Shown here: positions 10,629-19,437 of the stretch, piece after piece
Position numbering within the stretch: position 1 is the stretch's first letter
Layout: the number at the start of each line of letters is the position of its first letter
Assembly: GCF_023703325.1 (NCBI RefSeq)
Contig: NZ_JAMQGM010000023.1
Coordinates: 1-64,000, forward strand
Direction of reading: 5' to 3'
Origin: Streptomyces meridianus
GTDB taxonomy: Bacteria > Actinomycetota > Actinomycetes > Streptomycetales > Streptomycetaceae
Length of the DNA: 64,000 nucleotides
Made by a program: the position numbers and the translations under genes
The notes under the pieces: model-generated
Database searches by the model: none
The model's input: the letters and a program-made list of their open reading frames with translations, nothing else
What the model was told of the DNA's origin: nothing

Positions 10629-11498
10629 TCAGGCCGTCGCGGAGCGGTACTTGCGCACCGCCAGGGTCCGGAAGAACATGATGATCAGGACCGACCAGAT
10701 CGCCGAGGCCAGGACCGGGTGCTGCATGGGCCAGGCGTCCGGGACCGGGTAGCCGGCCGGGAGGTTCCCGAAGAGTTCGCGGGTGGCCTGCACGGTGGCG
10801 CTGAACGGGTTCCACTCGGCGATGTGCTGCAGCACCGTCGGCATGCTGCTGGACGGCACGAAGGCGATCGAGACGAACGTCAGCGGGAAGAGCCAGATCA
10901 GCCCGCCGGACGTGGCCGCCTCCGGGGTCCGCACCGTCAGGCCGATCAGCGCACCGATCCAGGAGAAGGCGTAGCCGAGCAGGAGCAGCAGGCCGAAGCC
11001 GGCGAGCATGTCGACCACGCCGTTGTGCGCCCGCCAGCCGATGAGCAGGGCCACCAGGGCGAGCACGACGAGCGTCAGCGCGCTCTGCGCCAGGTCGGCC
11101 AGCGTGCGGCCGGTGAGCACCGCTCCCCTGGACATGGGCAGCGAGCGGAAGCGGTCGATCAGGCCCTTGTGCATGTCGTCCGCGATGCCCGCGCCCGCGC
11201 CCGCCGTGGCGAAGGTGACGGTCTGCGCGAAGATGCCCGCCATCAGGAACTCGCGGTAGACCTCGGAGTCGGCCGGGCCGCTCGATCCGGGGACACCGAT
11301 GGCGCCGCCGAAGACGTAGCTGAACAGCACCACGAACATGATCGGCTGGACGAGCCCGAAGACGACGACCTCGGGGATGCGCATCATCCGGATCAGGTTG
11401 CGCCGGGCGACGACCAGCGAGTCCCGCACGGACTGGGCGATGCCGCCGCGCGGTACCGGTGCCGCGAGCTTCGTGGACACCTCGGTTGCGGTGGTCAC
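10629..11498 (-). CDS. ABC-2 type transporter permease (DrrB-like)
   Basis: 289 residues with about six hydrophobic helices: residues about 45-65, a group from about 85 to 185, and the last near 260-280. It contains the ABC-2 features FGLVQPIMFVVLFSYVFGG and DRFRSLPMSRGAVL typical of daunorubicin-resistance DrrB-type permeases. It forms the membrane half of an exporter with the adjacent ATPase. The GTG start overlaps the ATPase stop by 4 bases. The substrate is unknown; family members export polyketides, lipids or small hydrophobic drugs. Ends at the shared 10508-10542 terminator. Confidence 0.9.
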   Translation of the reverse strand: MTTATEVSTKLAAPVPRGGIAQSVRDSLVVARRNLIRMMRIPEVVVFGLVQPIMFVVLFSYVFGGAIGVPGSSGPADSEVYREFLMAGIFAQTVTFATAGAGAGIADDMHKGLIDRFRSLPMSRGAVLTGRTLADLAQSALTLVVLALVALLIGWRAHNGVVDMLAGFGLLLLLGYAFSWIGALIGLTVRTPEAATSGGLIWLFPLTFVSIAFVPSSSMPTVLQHIAEWNPFSATVQATRELFGNLPAGYPVPDAWPMQHPVLASAIWSVLIIMFFRTLAVRKYRSATA

Positions 11499-12508
11499 AG
11501 GGCTGCCTCCATTTCCTTCGCGGCGTCGGGTCCCCCGTTGCCGTTGTTGCCGTTCTCACCGGGGCCCGCCTCCGCGGCGTGACCGGTGAGCGAGATGAAC
11601 ACGTCGTCGAGGGTGGGACGGCGCAGGCCGATGTCGTCGATCTCCACCCCCTGCGCGTCGAGGTCGCGGATGACCTCGGCGAGCAGCTTCGCCCCGCCGG
11701 CCACCGGCACGGTGATCTTGCGGGTGTGCTGTTCGACGGTGGTCTCGCCGCGGCCGAAGCGGTTCAGGATTTCCGTGGCCGGCGTGAGCTGCTGCCGGTC
11801 GTGGACGACGACCTCGACGCGCTCCCCACCGGTCTGCGCCTTGAGCTCGTCGGAGGTGCCGCGGGCGATGACCCGGCCGTGGTCGATGACGGCGATGTCG
11901 TGCGCGAGATGATCGGCCTCCTCGAGGTACTGCGTGGTCAGGAGGAGGGTGGTGCCGCCGGCGACCAGCTCCTGGATGACCTCCCAGAGCTGCTGCCGGT
12001 TGCGCGGGTCGAGGCCGGTGGTCGGCTCGTCCATGAACATCACGGGCGGGCTGACGACGAGGGCCGCGGCGAGGTCCAGACGCCGCCGCATGCCGCCGGA
12101 GTAGGTCTTGGACGGCCGGTCCGCTGCCTCCGCCAGATTGAAGCGCTCGAGCAGTTCGCCCGCGCGGGCCTTCGCCGCCCTCGCGCTCATCTGGTAGAGC
12201 TGACCCACCATCTGGAGGTTCTCGCGGCCGGTGAGGTACTCGTCGACGGCGGCGAACTGGCCCGAGAGGCCGATGGAGCGGCGAACCTCGTTGGGCTTGT
12301 GGAGGACGTCGAGGCCTGCGACGACGGCACGGCCGCTGTCGGGCCTGAGGAGCGTGGTGAGCACCCGGACGGCGGTCGTCTTGCCGGCGCCGTTGGGGCC
12401 GAGCAGGCCCAGCACGGTGCCTTCCGGCACGTCGAGGTCGACACCGTCGAGGGCCCTCACCTTGCCGAAGGTCTTGACGAGACCCTCGGCGTAAATGGCG
12501 CCTGGCAT
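11495..12508 (-). CDS. ABC transporter ATP-binding protein (DrrA-like)
   Basis: 337 residues. Walker A LGPNGAGKTT near residue 35, signature TYSGGMRRRLDLA, and Walker B VMFMDEPTTGLD followed by the NRQQLW segment are all intact. The C-terminal 100 residues form the DrrA-specific regulatory domain (LDDVFISLTGHAAE motif). ATG 12508 has GGGAG seven bases upstream. First gene of the two-gene exporter operon. The promoter region contains the twin CGATATATCG-type palindromes about 180-220 bases upstream, implying a dedicated ligand-responsive regulator not encoded next door. Confidence 0.93.
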   Translation of the reverse strand: MPGAIYAEGLVKTFGKVRALDGVDLDVPEGTVLGLLGPNGAGKTTAVRVLTTLLRPDSGRAVVAGLDVLHKPNEVRRSIGLSGQFAAVDEYLTGRENLQMVGQLYQMSARAAKARAGELLERFNLAEAADRPSKTYSGGMRRRLDLAAALVVSPPVMFMDEPTTGLDPRNRQQLWEVIQELVAGGTTLLLTTQYLEEADHLAHDIAVIDHGRVIARGTSDELKAQTGGERVEVVVHDRQQLTPATEILNRFGRGETTVEQHTRKITVPVAGGAKLLAEVIRDLDAQGVEIDDIGLRRPTLDDVFISLTGHAAEAGPGENGNNGNGGPDAAKEMEAAL

Positions 12509-12639
12509 GGATTCTCCCAGGATTCGATTCGGTTTTCGGGGGTGATGCGTGATGCCGTTCCCGGCGCGAGGCGGCCTGCGGGGCGGCCGGCGCGGTCCTG
12601 GACCGGCCGTTCACCCGCGCACACCCTCTGAGCCGTCCC

Positions 12640-12661
12640 GCACCGGACACGAGTCCGGTGC
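12640..12661. terminator. Perfect hairpin downstream of ilvA
   Basis: 9-bp perfect inverted repeat GCACCGGAC / GTCCGGTGC with a 4-base loop. It lies downstream of ilvA on the minus strand. It could be the ilvA terminator or, if transcription starts near the palindromes at 12688-12726, a leader hairpin of the exporter mRNA. Confidence 0.5.
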
Positions 12662-12687
12662 GACGAACCGAGAACACTGTCCCTCAA

Positions 12688-12726
12688 CGCGATATATCGC
12701 GTCAAGCTGTTTCTCGATGTATCGCG
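12688..12726. promoter_or_regulatory. Twin operator palindromes upstream of the ABC exporter
   Basis: A perfect 14-bp palindrome CGCGATATATCGCG (12688-12701) and a second, imperfect copy CTCGATGTATCGCG (12713-12726), with centres 25 bp apart. This is the most AT-rich stretch in the neighbourhood. The arrangement suggests two repressor dimers, possibly PadR, TetR or GntR type. The position fits control of the minus-strand DrrAB-like operon. Confidence 0.6.
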
Positions 12727-12740
12727 AAATTCGAGCCAGG

Positions 12741-13997
12741 TCACGGCATCAGGGTGTAACCCGCCTCGCTCAGCGCCGTCCGTACCTCGGCGCAGTGCTC
12801 CGCACCCTTGGTCTCCAGATGCAGTTCCACCTCCGCCTCGGTCAGCCGCAGCCGTGGATCGGTCCGTACGTGACCCACGTCGAGAATGTTGGCATCCACC
12901 ACCGACAACACCCCCAACAAGGAGGCCAGAGCCCCCGGACGGTCCGTCAGCCTCAGCCGCAGCGACAGGTACCGGCCCGCCGCGGCCATGCCGTGCCGCA
13001 GGATCCGCTGGAGGAGCAGCGGGTCGACGTTGCCGCCGGACAGCACGGCCACCACCGGCCCCTCGAAAGTCTCCGGGGACGACAGCAGCGCCGCCACCGG
13101 ACTCGCCCCGGCCGGCTCGACCACCAGCTTCGCCCGCTCCAGGCACAGCAGCAGCGCCGAGGACAGTTCGTCCTCCGAAACCGTACAAATGTCGTCGACC
13201 AGTCCGCCAACGATTTTGAACGGCACGTCACCGGGACGGCCCACCTTGATGCCGTCCGCCATCGTCGACGGCGCGTCCAGCGCCACCGGACGGCCCGCGG
13301 CCAGCGACGGCGGATACGACGCCGAGCCCGCCGCCTGCACCCCGACCAGCCGCACGTCCGGCCGCAGCGCCTTCACCGCCACCGCGATCCCGGCCATCAG
13401 GCCGCCCCCGCCGACCCCCACCACGATCGTGTGCACTTCGGGGCACTGCTCGAGGATCTCCAGCCCGACCGTCCCCTGACCGGCCACCACATCAGGGTGG
13501 TCGAAGGGGTGGATGAACACCGCCCCGGTCTCCTGCGCGTGCTGCTGGGCCGCCTGCAGTGTCTCGTCCACGACCTGGCCGTGCATCACCACGTCCGCGC
13601 CGTACTCGCGGGTGGCTGCGACCTTCGGCAGCGGCGCGCCGGACGGCATGAAGACCGTGGACCGCACCCCGAGCAGCGAGGCCGCGAGCGCCACCCCCTG
13701 TGCATGGTTACCGGCGCTGGCCGCGACGACCCCCGCCGCGCGCTCCGCGGGGGTCAGCCCGGCGATGCGCACATACGCACCACGGACCTTGAACGAGCCC
13801 GTCCGTTGCAGGTTCTCGCACTTCAGGGACACCGGGGACCCCACCAGCGCACTGAGGTGACGACTTCCCTCCAGGGCGGTCATCCGGGCCACACCGCGCA
13901 ACGTCCGGTGGGCGGCGCGCACGTCCTCGACGGTCACGCCGAGCGGTTCCCGGGAGAGCGTCCTCTCGGTCCTGCCCGAGGCTGCGGACATGGCCAC
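12741..13997 (-). CDS. ilvA: Threonine ammonia-lyase with C-terminal ACT domain
   Basis: PLP enzyme converting L-threonine to 2-oxobutanoate and ammonia, feeding isoleucine and propionyl-CoA. About 418 residues. The catalytic domain has the PLP lysine in SFKVRGAY near residue 72, ASAGNHAQG, and the phosphate-binding VGGGGL. The last 75 residues form a single ACT domain (LRLRLTDRPGALASLLGVLS) as in the catabolic or short IlvA class rather than the two-domain biosynthetic E. coli form. GTG 13997 is the longest start; an ATG 6 bases inside is equally possible, since GGAAG fits either. Divergent from the MarR gene. Confidence 0.92.
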   Translation of the reverse strand: MAMSAASGRTERTLSREPLGVTVEDVRAAHRTLRGVARMTALEGSRHLSALVGSPVSLKCENLQRTGSFKVRGAYVRIAGLTPAERAAGVVAASAGNHAQGVALAASLLGVRSTVFMPSGAPLPKVAATREYGADVVMHGQVVDETLQAAQQHAQETGAVFIHPFDHPDVVAGQGTVGLEILEQCPEVHTIVVGVGGGGLMAGIAVAVKALRPDVRLVGVQAAGSASYPPSLAAGRPVALDAPSTMADGIKVGRPGDVPFKIVGGLVDDICTVSEDELSSALLLCLERAKLVVEPAGASPVAALLSSPETFEGPVVAVLSGGNVDPLLLQRILRHGMAAAGRYLSLRLRLTDRPGALASLLGVLSVVDANILDVGHVRTDPRLRLTEAEVELHLETKGAEHCAEVRTALSEAGYTLMP

Positions 13998-14167
13998 AAG
14001 TCTTCCAGCACCGGCCCCGTCCGGCCTCCCGTGAGCCTCGCGGGGCTCTCCGGGAGCGTCCGCCCGGTCCCGTCGTGCACCGGTTCGAGCGGACCGCTGC
14101 GGAGTTCGAGCGGGCCGGTACCCTGTGCCCCAATCATCCGACCGTCACCACGAAGCGAGCCGAGGCC

Positions 14168-14683
14168 ATGCCCACCACTCAGGACATGTCGACTGCACTC
14201 GAGAGCGGTCTGCTCGACGATCTCCAGCACCAGGTGGCGGTCTTCGCCCGCAGGGCCGAGCAGACCCGGCTCGGCGGTGTCGGCCGGCTCCGCAACTCCA
14301 TGGACCGGGCTGCCTACCTGCTGCTCAGCCGGCTGGACAGCAAGGGCCCGATGGGCGTCAAGGCGCTCGCCGCGGGCATGGGGATCGACTCCTCGACCGT
14401 CACCCGCCAGGTTGCCCCGCTCGTCGAGACCGGGCTGGTCAAACGCACCTCCCACCCGGAGGACGGCCGTGCCGTGGTCCTTCAGCTCTCCCCGCGCGGG
14501 AAGACCCGGCTGGACGAGGTCCGCGCCTCGCGCCGCGAACTGATGGCCCTGCTGACCGAGGACTGGCAGGAGGACGAACGCGAGACCTTCTGCCGTCTGC
14601 TCACCCGCTTCAACTCCGCGCTGTCGGAGCGGATGGCCGCAACGGCCCAGCAGCCGGAGGCTCCCCGGGCCCCGGCCTCTTGA
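14168..14683 (+). CDS. MarR family transcriptional regulator
   Basis: 171 residues. It has a winged helix-turn-helix with the family pattern: the first helical segment around LRNSMDRAAYLLLSRLD, the recognition region GIDSSTVTRQVAPLVETGLVKR, and the wing HPEDGRAVVLQLS. Helices at both ends form the dimer interface. MarR proteins usually repress efflux or detoxification genes in response to phenolic ligands; the target here is unknown. ATG 14168 gives the family-length protein, while the longer open frame from 14075 has no ribosome site. Divergent from ilvA. Confidence 0.9.
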   Translation: MPTTQDMSTALESGLLDDLQHQVAVFARRAEQTRLGGVGRLRNSMDRAAYLLLSRLDSKGPMGVKALAAGMGIDSSTVTRQVAPLVETGLVKRTSHPEDGRAVVLQLSPRGKTRLDEVRASRRELMALLTEDWQEDERETFCRLLTRFNSALSERMAATAQQPEAPRAPAS

Positions 14684-14775
14684 CCGCAGCTCTCGCCTGC
14701 CGTCCCATGAGAGCTGTTGGCCGGCCCGTTCCGGGGGCAGAAGTCCGACAGGAGCTTCCAGGAGCGGGAGGCGGG

Positions 14776-15291
14776 GTGCGAGAACGGCGGAGGTCACACG
14801 AGGACCGTCGTGCCCAGGAGTTCACGGCGTTCGTCGCGGGCGCGGCCGGCCGGCTCCTGCACGCCTCGCTACTGCTCACCGGCGAACCGGCCGCCGCCGA
14901 GAAACTGTTGACGTCGGCCCTCGCCCGTACCTACACGGTCTGGGACCGGCTGCACGGCGAGGACCCCTACGCCCGCACCCGGCAGGAGATGGCCACCCGG
15001 TTCGCGCGGACCGGCCGGCGTCACCGCCATCCGTGCGGCGGGGCGCTCGACCGCCTCACGCCGCAGGAACGGCTGGTGGTCGTGCTGCGGCTCTTCGAAG
15101 GGGTGGACGAGGAACAGGTGGCCGCCATGCTCGGGCTGCCGGCCGAACGGATCCGGGCCGTCTGCACCCGCTCCGTCGCCACGCTGCGCAGCTCGCCCGC
15201 CCCGTCCGCCGCCGGCGGGCACGCGGGCGCCGCCGGAGCCGGAGCGGCTCCGGCCGAGGAACCGGCGCCGCTGTCGGAGGCGTCGCGATGA
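14776..15291 (+). CDS. Short sigma-70 family (SigE/ECF-like) protein
   Basis: 171 residues. The N-terminal part (EFTAFVAGAAGRLLHASLLLTG) resembles region 2 of the SigE-like ECF subfamily (compare FTAYVQERRTALFATAYHLTG of the sigQ product at 50.6 kb). However, the region 2.3/2.4 core seems shortened and diverged (TARTYTVWDRLHGEDPYAR). Region 4 is clear: LTPQERLVVVLRLFEGVDEEQVAAMLGLPAERIRAVCTRSV. A disordered Ala/Gly tail follows. GTG 14776 is chosen for the GGAGG four bases upstream. The 4-base overlap with the next gene implies coupling. Whether it still directs transcription is doubtful. Confidence 0.75.
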   Translation: MRERRRSHEDRRAQEFTAFVAGAAGRLLHASLLLTGEPAAAEKLLTSALARTYTVWDRLHGEDPYARTRQEMATRFARTGRRHRHPCGGALDRLTPQERLVVVLRLFEGVDEEQVAAMLGLPAERIRAVCTRSVATLRSSPAPSAAGGHAGAAGAGAAPAEEPAPLSEASR

Positions 15292-15539
15292 GCGCCCCCG
15301 ACCGCAAGGAGCAGGAGGTCCGCCGGATGCTGGACGGGCCGCATCCCGTCGTGCCCCCGGACCTGGCCCGGCTCGCCGTCGAACGGGGACGCCGGCTGCT
15401 CACCCGCCGCCGGGCGCTGCGGGTCGCGGCGGGCGTCCTGATCGTCGTCGCCGTCGCGGCCTTCACCCTGTGGGCCGTCACCGCGCAGCCGTGGCTCGCA
15501 CCACCGGCCGGCACCACTCCCCCGCTCGACGGCTGGTAG
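15288..15539 (+). CDS. Small single-pass membrane protein overlapping the sigma-like gene
   Basis: 83 residues. The cytoplasmic N-terminal half (DRKEQEVRRMLDGPHPVVPPDLARLAVERGRRLL, positively charged, helix-prone) precedes one transmembrane helix, about residues 46-66 (VAAGVLIVVAVAAFTLWAV), and a short proline-rich outer tail. Its ATG overlaps the sigma-like stop by 4 bases (ATGA). The layout is that of a minimal membrane anti-sigma or tether, but no ZAS cysteine/histidine motif is visible. Function unknown. Confidence 0.75.
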   Translation: MSAPDRKEQEVRRMLDGPHPVVPPDLARLAVERGRRLLTRRRALRVAAGVLIVVAVAAFTLWAVTAQPWLAPPAGTTPPLDGW

Positions 15540-15547
15540 ACAACGGC

Positions 15548-15583
15548 GGAACGGCCCGCCCCCACGGGGGAGCAGGCCGTTCC
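15548..15583. terminator. Terminator between the membrane protein gene and metB
   Basis: GGAACGGCC (15548-15556) / GGCCGTTCC (15575-15583), perfect 9 bp, with an inner CCCCC-acg-GGGGG extension, in the 62-bp convergent gap. Confidence 0.7.
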
Positions 15584-15601
15584 GGTACTCCGTGGTACAG
15601 G

Positions 15602-16765
15602 TCAGCCGAGGGCCGCCGACAGGTCGGCCAGCAGGTCCTCGACAGCCTCGATGCCCACCGAGAGCCGCACCAGGTCCGCGGGAACCTCCAGAGCCGAGCC
15701 CGCCACCGAGGCGTGCGTCATCCGGCCCGGGTGCTCGATCAGGGACTCGACACCGCCCAGCGACTCACCGAGGGTGAACAGCTCAGCACGGTTGCACACG
15801 TCGACCGCGGCCTGCTCACCGCCGGCGACGCGGAACGACACCATGCCCCCGTGGGCCCGCATCTGCTTGGCAGCGATGTCGTGCCCGGGGTGTTCGGCCA
15901 GGCCCGGGTAGTAGACGTGGCTCACCTTCGGGTGCGAGGCCAGCAGTTCCACGACCCGCTCGGCGTTGGCCGTGTGCCGGTCCATGCGCACGGCCAGCGT
16001 CTTGAGGCCCCGCAGCACCAGCCACGAGTCGAACGGCCCGGCGATCGCGCCCATGGCGTTCTGGTGGAACGCGAGCTCCTCGCCGAGCGCGTCGTCGTTC
16101 ACGACCAGCGCGCCGCCGACCACGTCGGAGTGGCCGCCCATGTACTTGGTCATGGAATGCACGACGACGTCCGCGCCCAGCGCCAGCGGCTGCTGGAGGT
16201 ACGGGCTGGCGAAGGTGTTGTCGACGACCAGACGGGCCCCTGCGGTATGGGCGATCTCGGCGACAGCGGCGATGTCGGTGATGCCGAGCAGCGGATTGCT
16301 CGGGGTCTCGACCCACACCATCTTCGTACGCGGCCGCAGCGCCCCACGCACGGCGGCCGGGTCGGAGGAGTCGGCCACCGACCACTCCACGCCCCAGCGC
16401 TCGACGACCTTGGCGAAGAGCCGGAAGGTCCCGCCGTAGGCGTCGTTCGGGATCACGACGTGGTCGCCGGGGACGAGCAGCGAGCGCAGCAGGCAGTCCT
16501 CGGCTGCGAGCCCCGAGGCGAAGGCGAGCCCGCGACGGCCGCCCTCGAGCGCCGCGAGGTTCTCCTCGAGCGCGGTGCGGGTGGGGTTCGCGGAACGGCT
16601 GTACTCGTAGCCGCCGCGCAGGCCACCGACACCGTCCTGCTTGAAAGTGGACACCTGGTAGATCGGCGGCACGACGGCGCCGGTCAGCGGGTCCGCCTCC
16701 TGCCCTGCGTGAATGGCCAGAGTCTCGAAGCTCCGGGCGGCACGATGCTGGTACTGGTCGCTCAT
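15602..16765 (-). CDS. metB: Cystathionine gamma-synthase / gamma-lyase family enzyme
   Basis: 387-residue PLP enzyme of the Cys/Met metabolism family. Usual reaction: O-succinyl- (or acetyl-) homoserine plus cysteine to cystathionine. Visible: YEYSRSANPTR (substrate phosphate/PLP contacts), the PLP loop SGLAAEDCLL, VDNTFASPYLQQP, and the Schiff-base lysine in HSMTKYMGGHSD near residue 205. FDSWLVLRGLKTLAVRM and GESLGGVESLIEHP are also present. Sequence alone does not separate synthase from lyase activity; actinobacterial orthologs often do both. ATG 16765 is the family start. It stands near msrA, giving a loose sulfur amino acid neighbourhood. Confidence 0.93.
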   Translation of the reverse strand: MSDQYQHRAARSFETLAIHAGQEADPLTGAVVPPIYQVSTFKQDGVGGLRGGYEYSRSANPTRTALEENLAALEGGRRGLAFASGLAAEDCLLRSLLVPGDHVVIPNDAYGGTFRLFAKVVERWGVEWSVADSSDPAAVRGALRPRTKMVWVETPSNPLLGITDIAAVAEIAHTAGARLVVDNTFASPYLQQPLALGADVVVHSMTKYMGGHSDVVGGALVVNDDALGEELAFHQNAMGAIAGPFDSWLVLRGLKTLAVRMDRHTANAERVVELLASHPKVSHVYYPGLAEHPGHDIAAKQMRAHGGMVSFRVAGGEQAAVDVCNRAELFTLGESLGGVESLIEHPGRMTHASVAGSALEVPADLVRLSVGIEAVEDLLADLSAALG

Positions 16766-16928
16766 GGGAACCGAGGGTAGCCGTGCGGCGGACGAACTTC
16801 CCCATTCACGGGCCGATGCAGAAGACTGTCCGCCGGGGACGGCGTCCCCAGCCCCGGACGCACCCTCCGGCACGGCGACCGCCGGTGTCGCGGACCCCTC
16901 GCAGCAGACCCCACACACAGGACAGCCC

Positions 16929-18047
16929 ATGGAGATTCTGACCATCCTGCTCGGCCTCGTCATGCTCGGCGGGCTGCTGATCGTGCCCGCCGTACTGCGG
17001 ATGCGCGGCAGCCGGCAGGCCGCGGAGCCGTTCGTTGCCGCCACGACCGGGAGCTACGGGTTCGTGGCGCCGGAGCGGCTCGACGTCCGGCTGCCCGGGC
17101 CGGACCGGGAACTGGCCGAGACGCTGCAGGAGATCCGCTCCACGCAGGACTGGGAGCCGGCGGCCCGGCTCCTCGCGCTGACCGGTGACGACTGGGAGCT
17201 GCGCTGGCAGCGGGTCCAGACACTGGCCGGCGCGGCTGCGGTGGAGCAGGCCCGGGAGCCGCGCGAGGGCGGGCGCTGGCTGCGCGCCTGGCGGCTGGAG
17301 TCCCCCAAGGACGCGGGCGGGGCGCTGGTGCACGCCGAGTTCCTGGTGCGCCAGGCCCGTCAGACGCAGGCGGGTGCCGGATCGGACGAGTACCGGATCA
17401 TCCTGGAGGAGGCCCGTACGGTGTGCGAGGCGGCCGCTCTGCTGGCGCCCGGTGACCCGACTCCGTACGTCGTCCGGCTCGCGGTGGAGACCGGTCTCGG
17501 CTGCCGTCCGGCCGAATTCGAAGAGCTGTGGGGCACGGTCGCGCGGCGCGCTCCGGACCACATGGGCGCGCATCTGGCGGCACTGAACTACTGGTGCGGC
17601 AAGTGGCACGGTTCGAAGGAGCTGGCGGAGGAGTTCTCCCACCGTGCGGCGGCGTCCGCTCCGGAGAAGAGCCTGCTGCCCGCACTGCCGCTGTTCGCCG
17701 TCTTCGAGCACCTGCCCGAACTGACCGTCGTCCGGGGACTGTTCCAGGGAGCGGTGATCGGCCGCGCGATCGAGGGCGCACTGTTCGCGGCCCGTACGGC
17801 TCCGGCCGGCCACCCGATGATGCCGCACGTACGGCATCTGCTGGTCTGGTTCCTGGTCCGGGCCGAGCGCTACGCGGAGGCGATGGAGCAGCTTCGGCAC
17901 GTGGACGGGCACGTGGGGGCGGTGCCCTGGTCGTACGGGCCGGACCCGGTCGCGGCGTACACGGCCTACCGCACGCTGGCCGTGGCCGGCTGGGAGGACC
18001 AGGGCGGGAGCCCGGCGACGCTGCCCGACCGGGGGCCGCAGGCGTAG
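16929..18047 (+). CDS. Membrane-anchored conserved protein of unknown function
   Basis: 372 residues. It begins with a transmembrane anchor ([23 protein letters not shown]), a basic turn, and a long soluble helical domain rich in Ala, Leu, Arg and Glu. That domain has the look of TPR-like helical repeats ([53 protein letters not shown]). It resembles a conserved Streptomyces protein commonly found between metB and msrA. No catalytic motif is seen. ATG 16929 with AGGA upstream removes a spurious N-terminal extension that overlaps metB. Confidence 0.75.
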   Translation: MEILTILLGLVMLGGLLIVPAVLRMRGSRQAAEPFVAATTGSYGFVAPERLDVRLPGPDRELAETLQEIRSTQDWEPAARLLALTGDDWELRWQRVQTLAGAAAVEQAREPREGGRWLRAWRLESPKDAGGALVHAEFLVRQARQTQAGAGSDEYRIILEEARTVCEAAALLAPGDPTPYVVRLAVETGLGCRPAEFEELWGTVARRAPDHMGAHLAALNYWCGKWHGSKELAEEFSHRAAASAPEKSLLPALPLFAVFEHLPELTVVRGLFQGAVIGRAIEGALFAARTAPAGHPMMPHVRHLLVWFLVRAERYAEAMEQLRHVDGHVGAVPWSYGPDPVAAYTAYRTLAVAGWEDQGGSPATLPDRGPQA

Positions 18048-18156
18048 GGCCGGGAAGGTTCCGGTCTGCCCGCGCCCCGGGCGTGGGGGCCGGTTAACGG
18101 AATCTTCGCGGCGGTGCGGACGTTGTCGGAAGGGACGTCACTGCGAGGAGATCCTC

Positions 18157-18822
18157 ATGTTCCTGAACCGTGCCCGGACGCGGATGCCCACCCCGGAGGA
18201 GGCGCTGCCCGGGCGTGAGACGCCGGGATTCCCGCTGTCGGAGCGCCACACGGTGCTCGGCAACCCGCTGGCCGGCCCGTACCCGGAGCACCTGGAGGTT
18301 GCCGACTTCGGCCTCGGCTGCTTCTGGGGCGCGGAGCGCGTGTTCTGGCAGGTCCCCGGGGTCTGGACGACTCTGGTCGGCTACCAGGGCGGTCACACCC
18401 CGCACCCCACCTACGAGGAGGTGTGCAGCGGGATGACCGGCCACACGGAAGCGGTCCGGGTGGTGTTCGACCCAGCGGTGGTCCCGTACAACGACCTGCT
18501 GAAGGTCTTCTGGGAGGCGCACGATCCCACCCAGGGATTCCGGCAGGGCAACGACCACGGCACCCAGTACCGCTCCGCGGTCTACACGCATACTCCCGGC
18601 CAGCAGGCCGCGGCCGAGGCGTCCCGGGACGCCTACCAGCCGGTGCTGACCGCGGCGGGCTACGGGGCCATCACCACGGAGATCCACTCCGCGGAGGGGC
18701 GCCCGTTCCACTACGCCGAGGCGTATCACCAGCAGTACCTGGACAAGAACCCGAACGGCTACTGCGGTATCGGCGGCACGGGCCAGTCCTGCCCCGTCGG
18801 GGTGGCTCCGGCGGGCGGCTGA
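18157..18822 (+). CDS. msrA: Peptide-methionine (S)-S-oxide reductase
   Basis: Reduces methionine-S-sulfoxide in proteins and free Met(O) using thioredoxin. 221 residues. Catalytic Cys55 is in [10 protein letters not shown], the glutamate follows, and [12 protein letters not shown] and [21 protein letters not shown] complete the active-site pocket. Resolving cysteines are Cys203 and Cys212 in the C-terminal [12 protein letters not shown] tail, as in the E. coli-type three-cysteine enzyme. ATG 18157 has GAGGAG at ideal spacing. Single gene; no msrB nearby. Confidence 0.95.
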   Translation: MFLNRARTRMPTPEEALPGRETPGFPLSERHTVLGNPLAGPYPEHLEVADFGLGCFWGAERVFWQVPGVWTTLVGYQGGHTPHPTYEEVCSGMTGHTEAVRVVFDPAVVPYNDLLKVFWEAHDPTQGFRQGNDHGTQYRSAVYTHTPGQQAAAEASRDAYQPVLTAAGYGAITTEIHSAEGRPFHYAEAYHQQYLDKNPNGYCGIGGTGQSCPVGVAPAGG

Positions 18823-19019
18823 ACCGTCCGGCCGGCCGCCCAGGCGCCTGGGACGTGCGCGAGCCCGTCGGCATACGGGCGTTCCCTCGTTCCGCGCCGT
18901 TGTCGGACCCCGGTGCTTGGATGCGCACCATGACCGGTCGAAGCGTCGTCGTGGAACGACAGGATCGCCGCCGTGCAGCCGGCTCGCTCCCGGAGAACCG
19001 AGCCCGCACGGACTGACGG

Positions 19020-19377
19020 TCGGCCGTGCATCACGGCATGGACACCGGGGAGGACGTCGAACGCGGCCTTCCCGTCCGTCGTCAGCAGAGTCCTGGCGGT
19101 GGCAGCGGCCGTGGCAGCGATGATCAGGTCGTGGGCGCCCCGGGGCTTCCCCTCTCGCCGTACATGAGCGAGAAGTCGGGCGTACACCATGGCCACGTCC
19201 GGGGTGTAGTCCTCGACGGACGAGGGCACGCACTCCGTCGACGAATTCCTGTCGCCGGACCCGTCGACTCCCGTCCGCGAGCTCGACTCCGAGCTGTAGT
19301 TCGGCGACGCTCACGGCGGCGACGCTCACGTCGTCGTCTTCCTCGAGCAGGTCGGCCAGTCCGCGGGCGTCCCGCAC
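19020..19377 (-). pseudogene. Frameshifted, N-truncated PIN-domain (VapC-like) gene
   Basis: Two minus-strand frames encode consecutive parts of one PIN domain. From 19377 the first frame gives EDDDVSVAAVSVAELQLGVELADG...FVDGVRALV, with the conserved Glu of VAELQLG. Near 19230 the homology jumps to another frame: SVEDYTPDVAMVYARLLAHVRREGKPRGAHDLIIAA...LLTTDGKAAFDVLPGV, with the conserved Asp residues. The N-terminal LDTN-type motif is missing upstream, and no antitoxin gene is next to it. So the toxin is broken at least twice: a missing 5' end and a frameshift. A sequencing error could explain only the frameshift. Confidence 0.7.
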
Positions 19378-19378
19378 C

Positions 19379-19403
19379 GGCGGTTCGGAATCCCCGAACC
19401 GCC
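19379..19403. terminator. Snapalysin gene terminator
   Basis: Perfect 10-bp inverted repeat GGCGGTTCGG / CCGAACCGCC with a 5-base loop, 35 bases past the stop codon of the minus-strand protease gene. It also marks the 5' edge of the VapC remnant. Confidence 0.8.
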
Positions 19404-19437
19404 GGCCCGCGGTCCGTGCACCTACTGTGCGCGCCGG

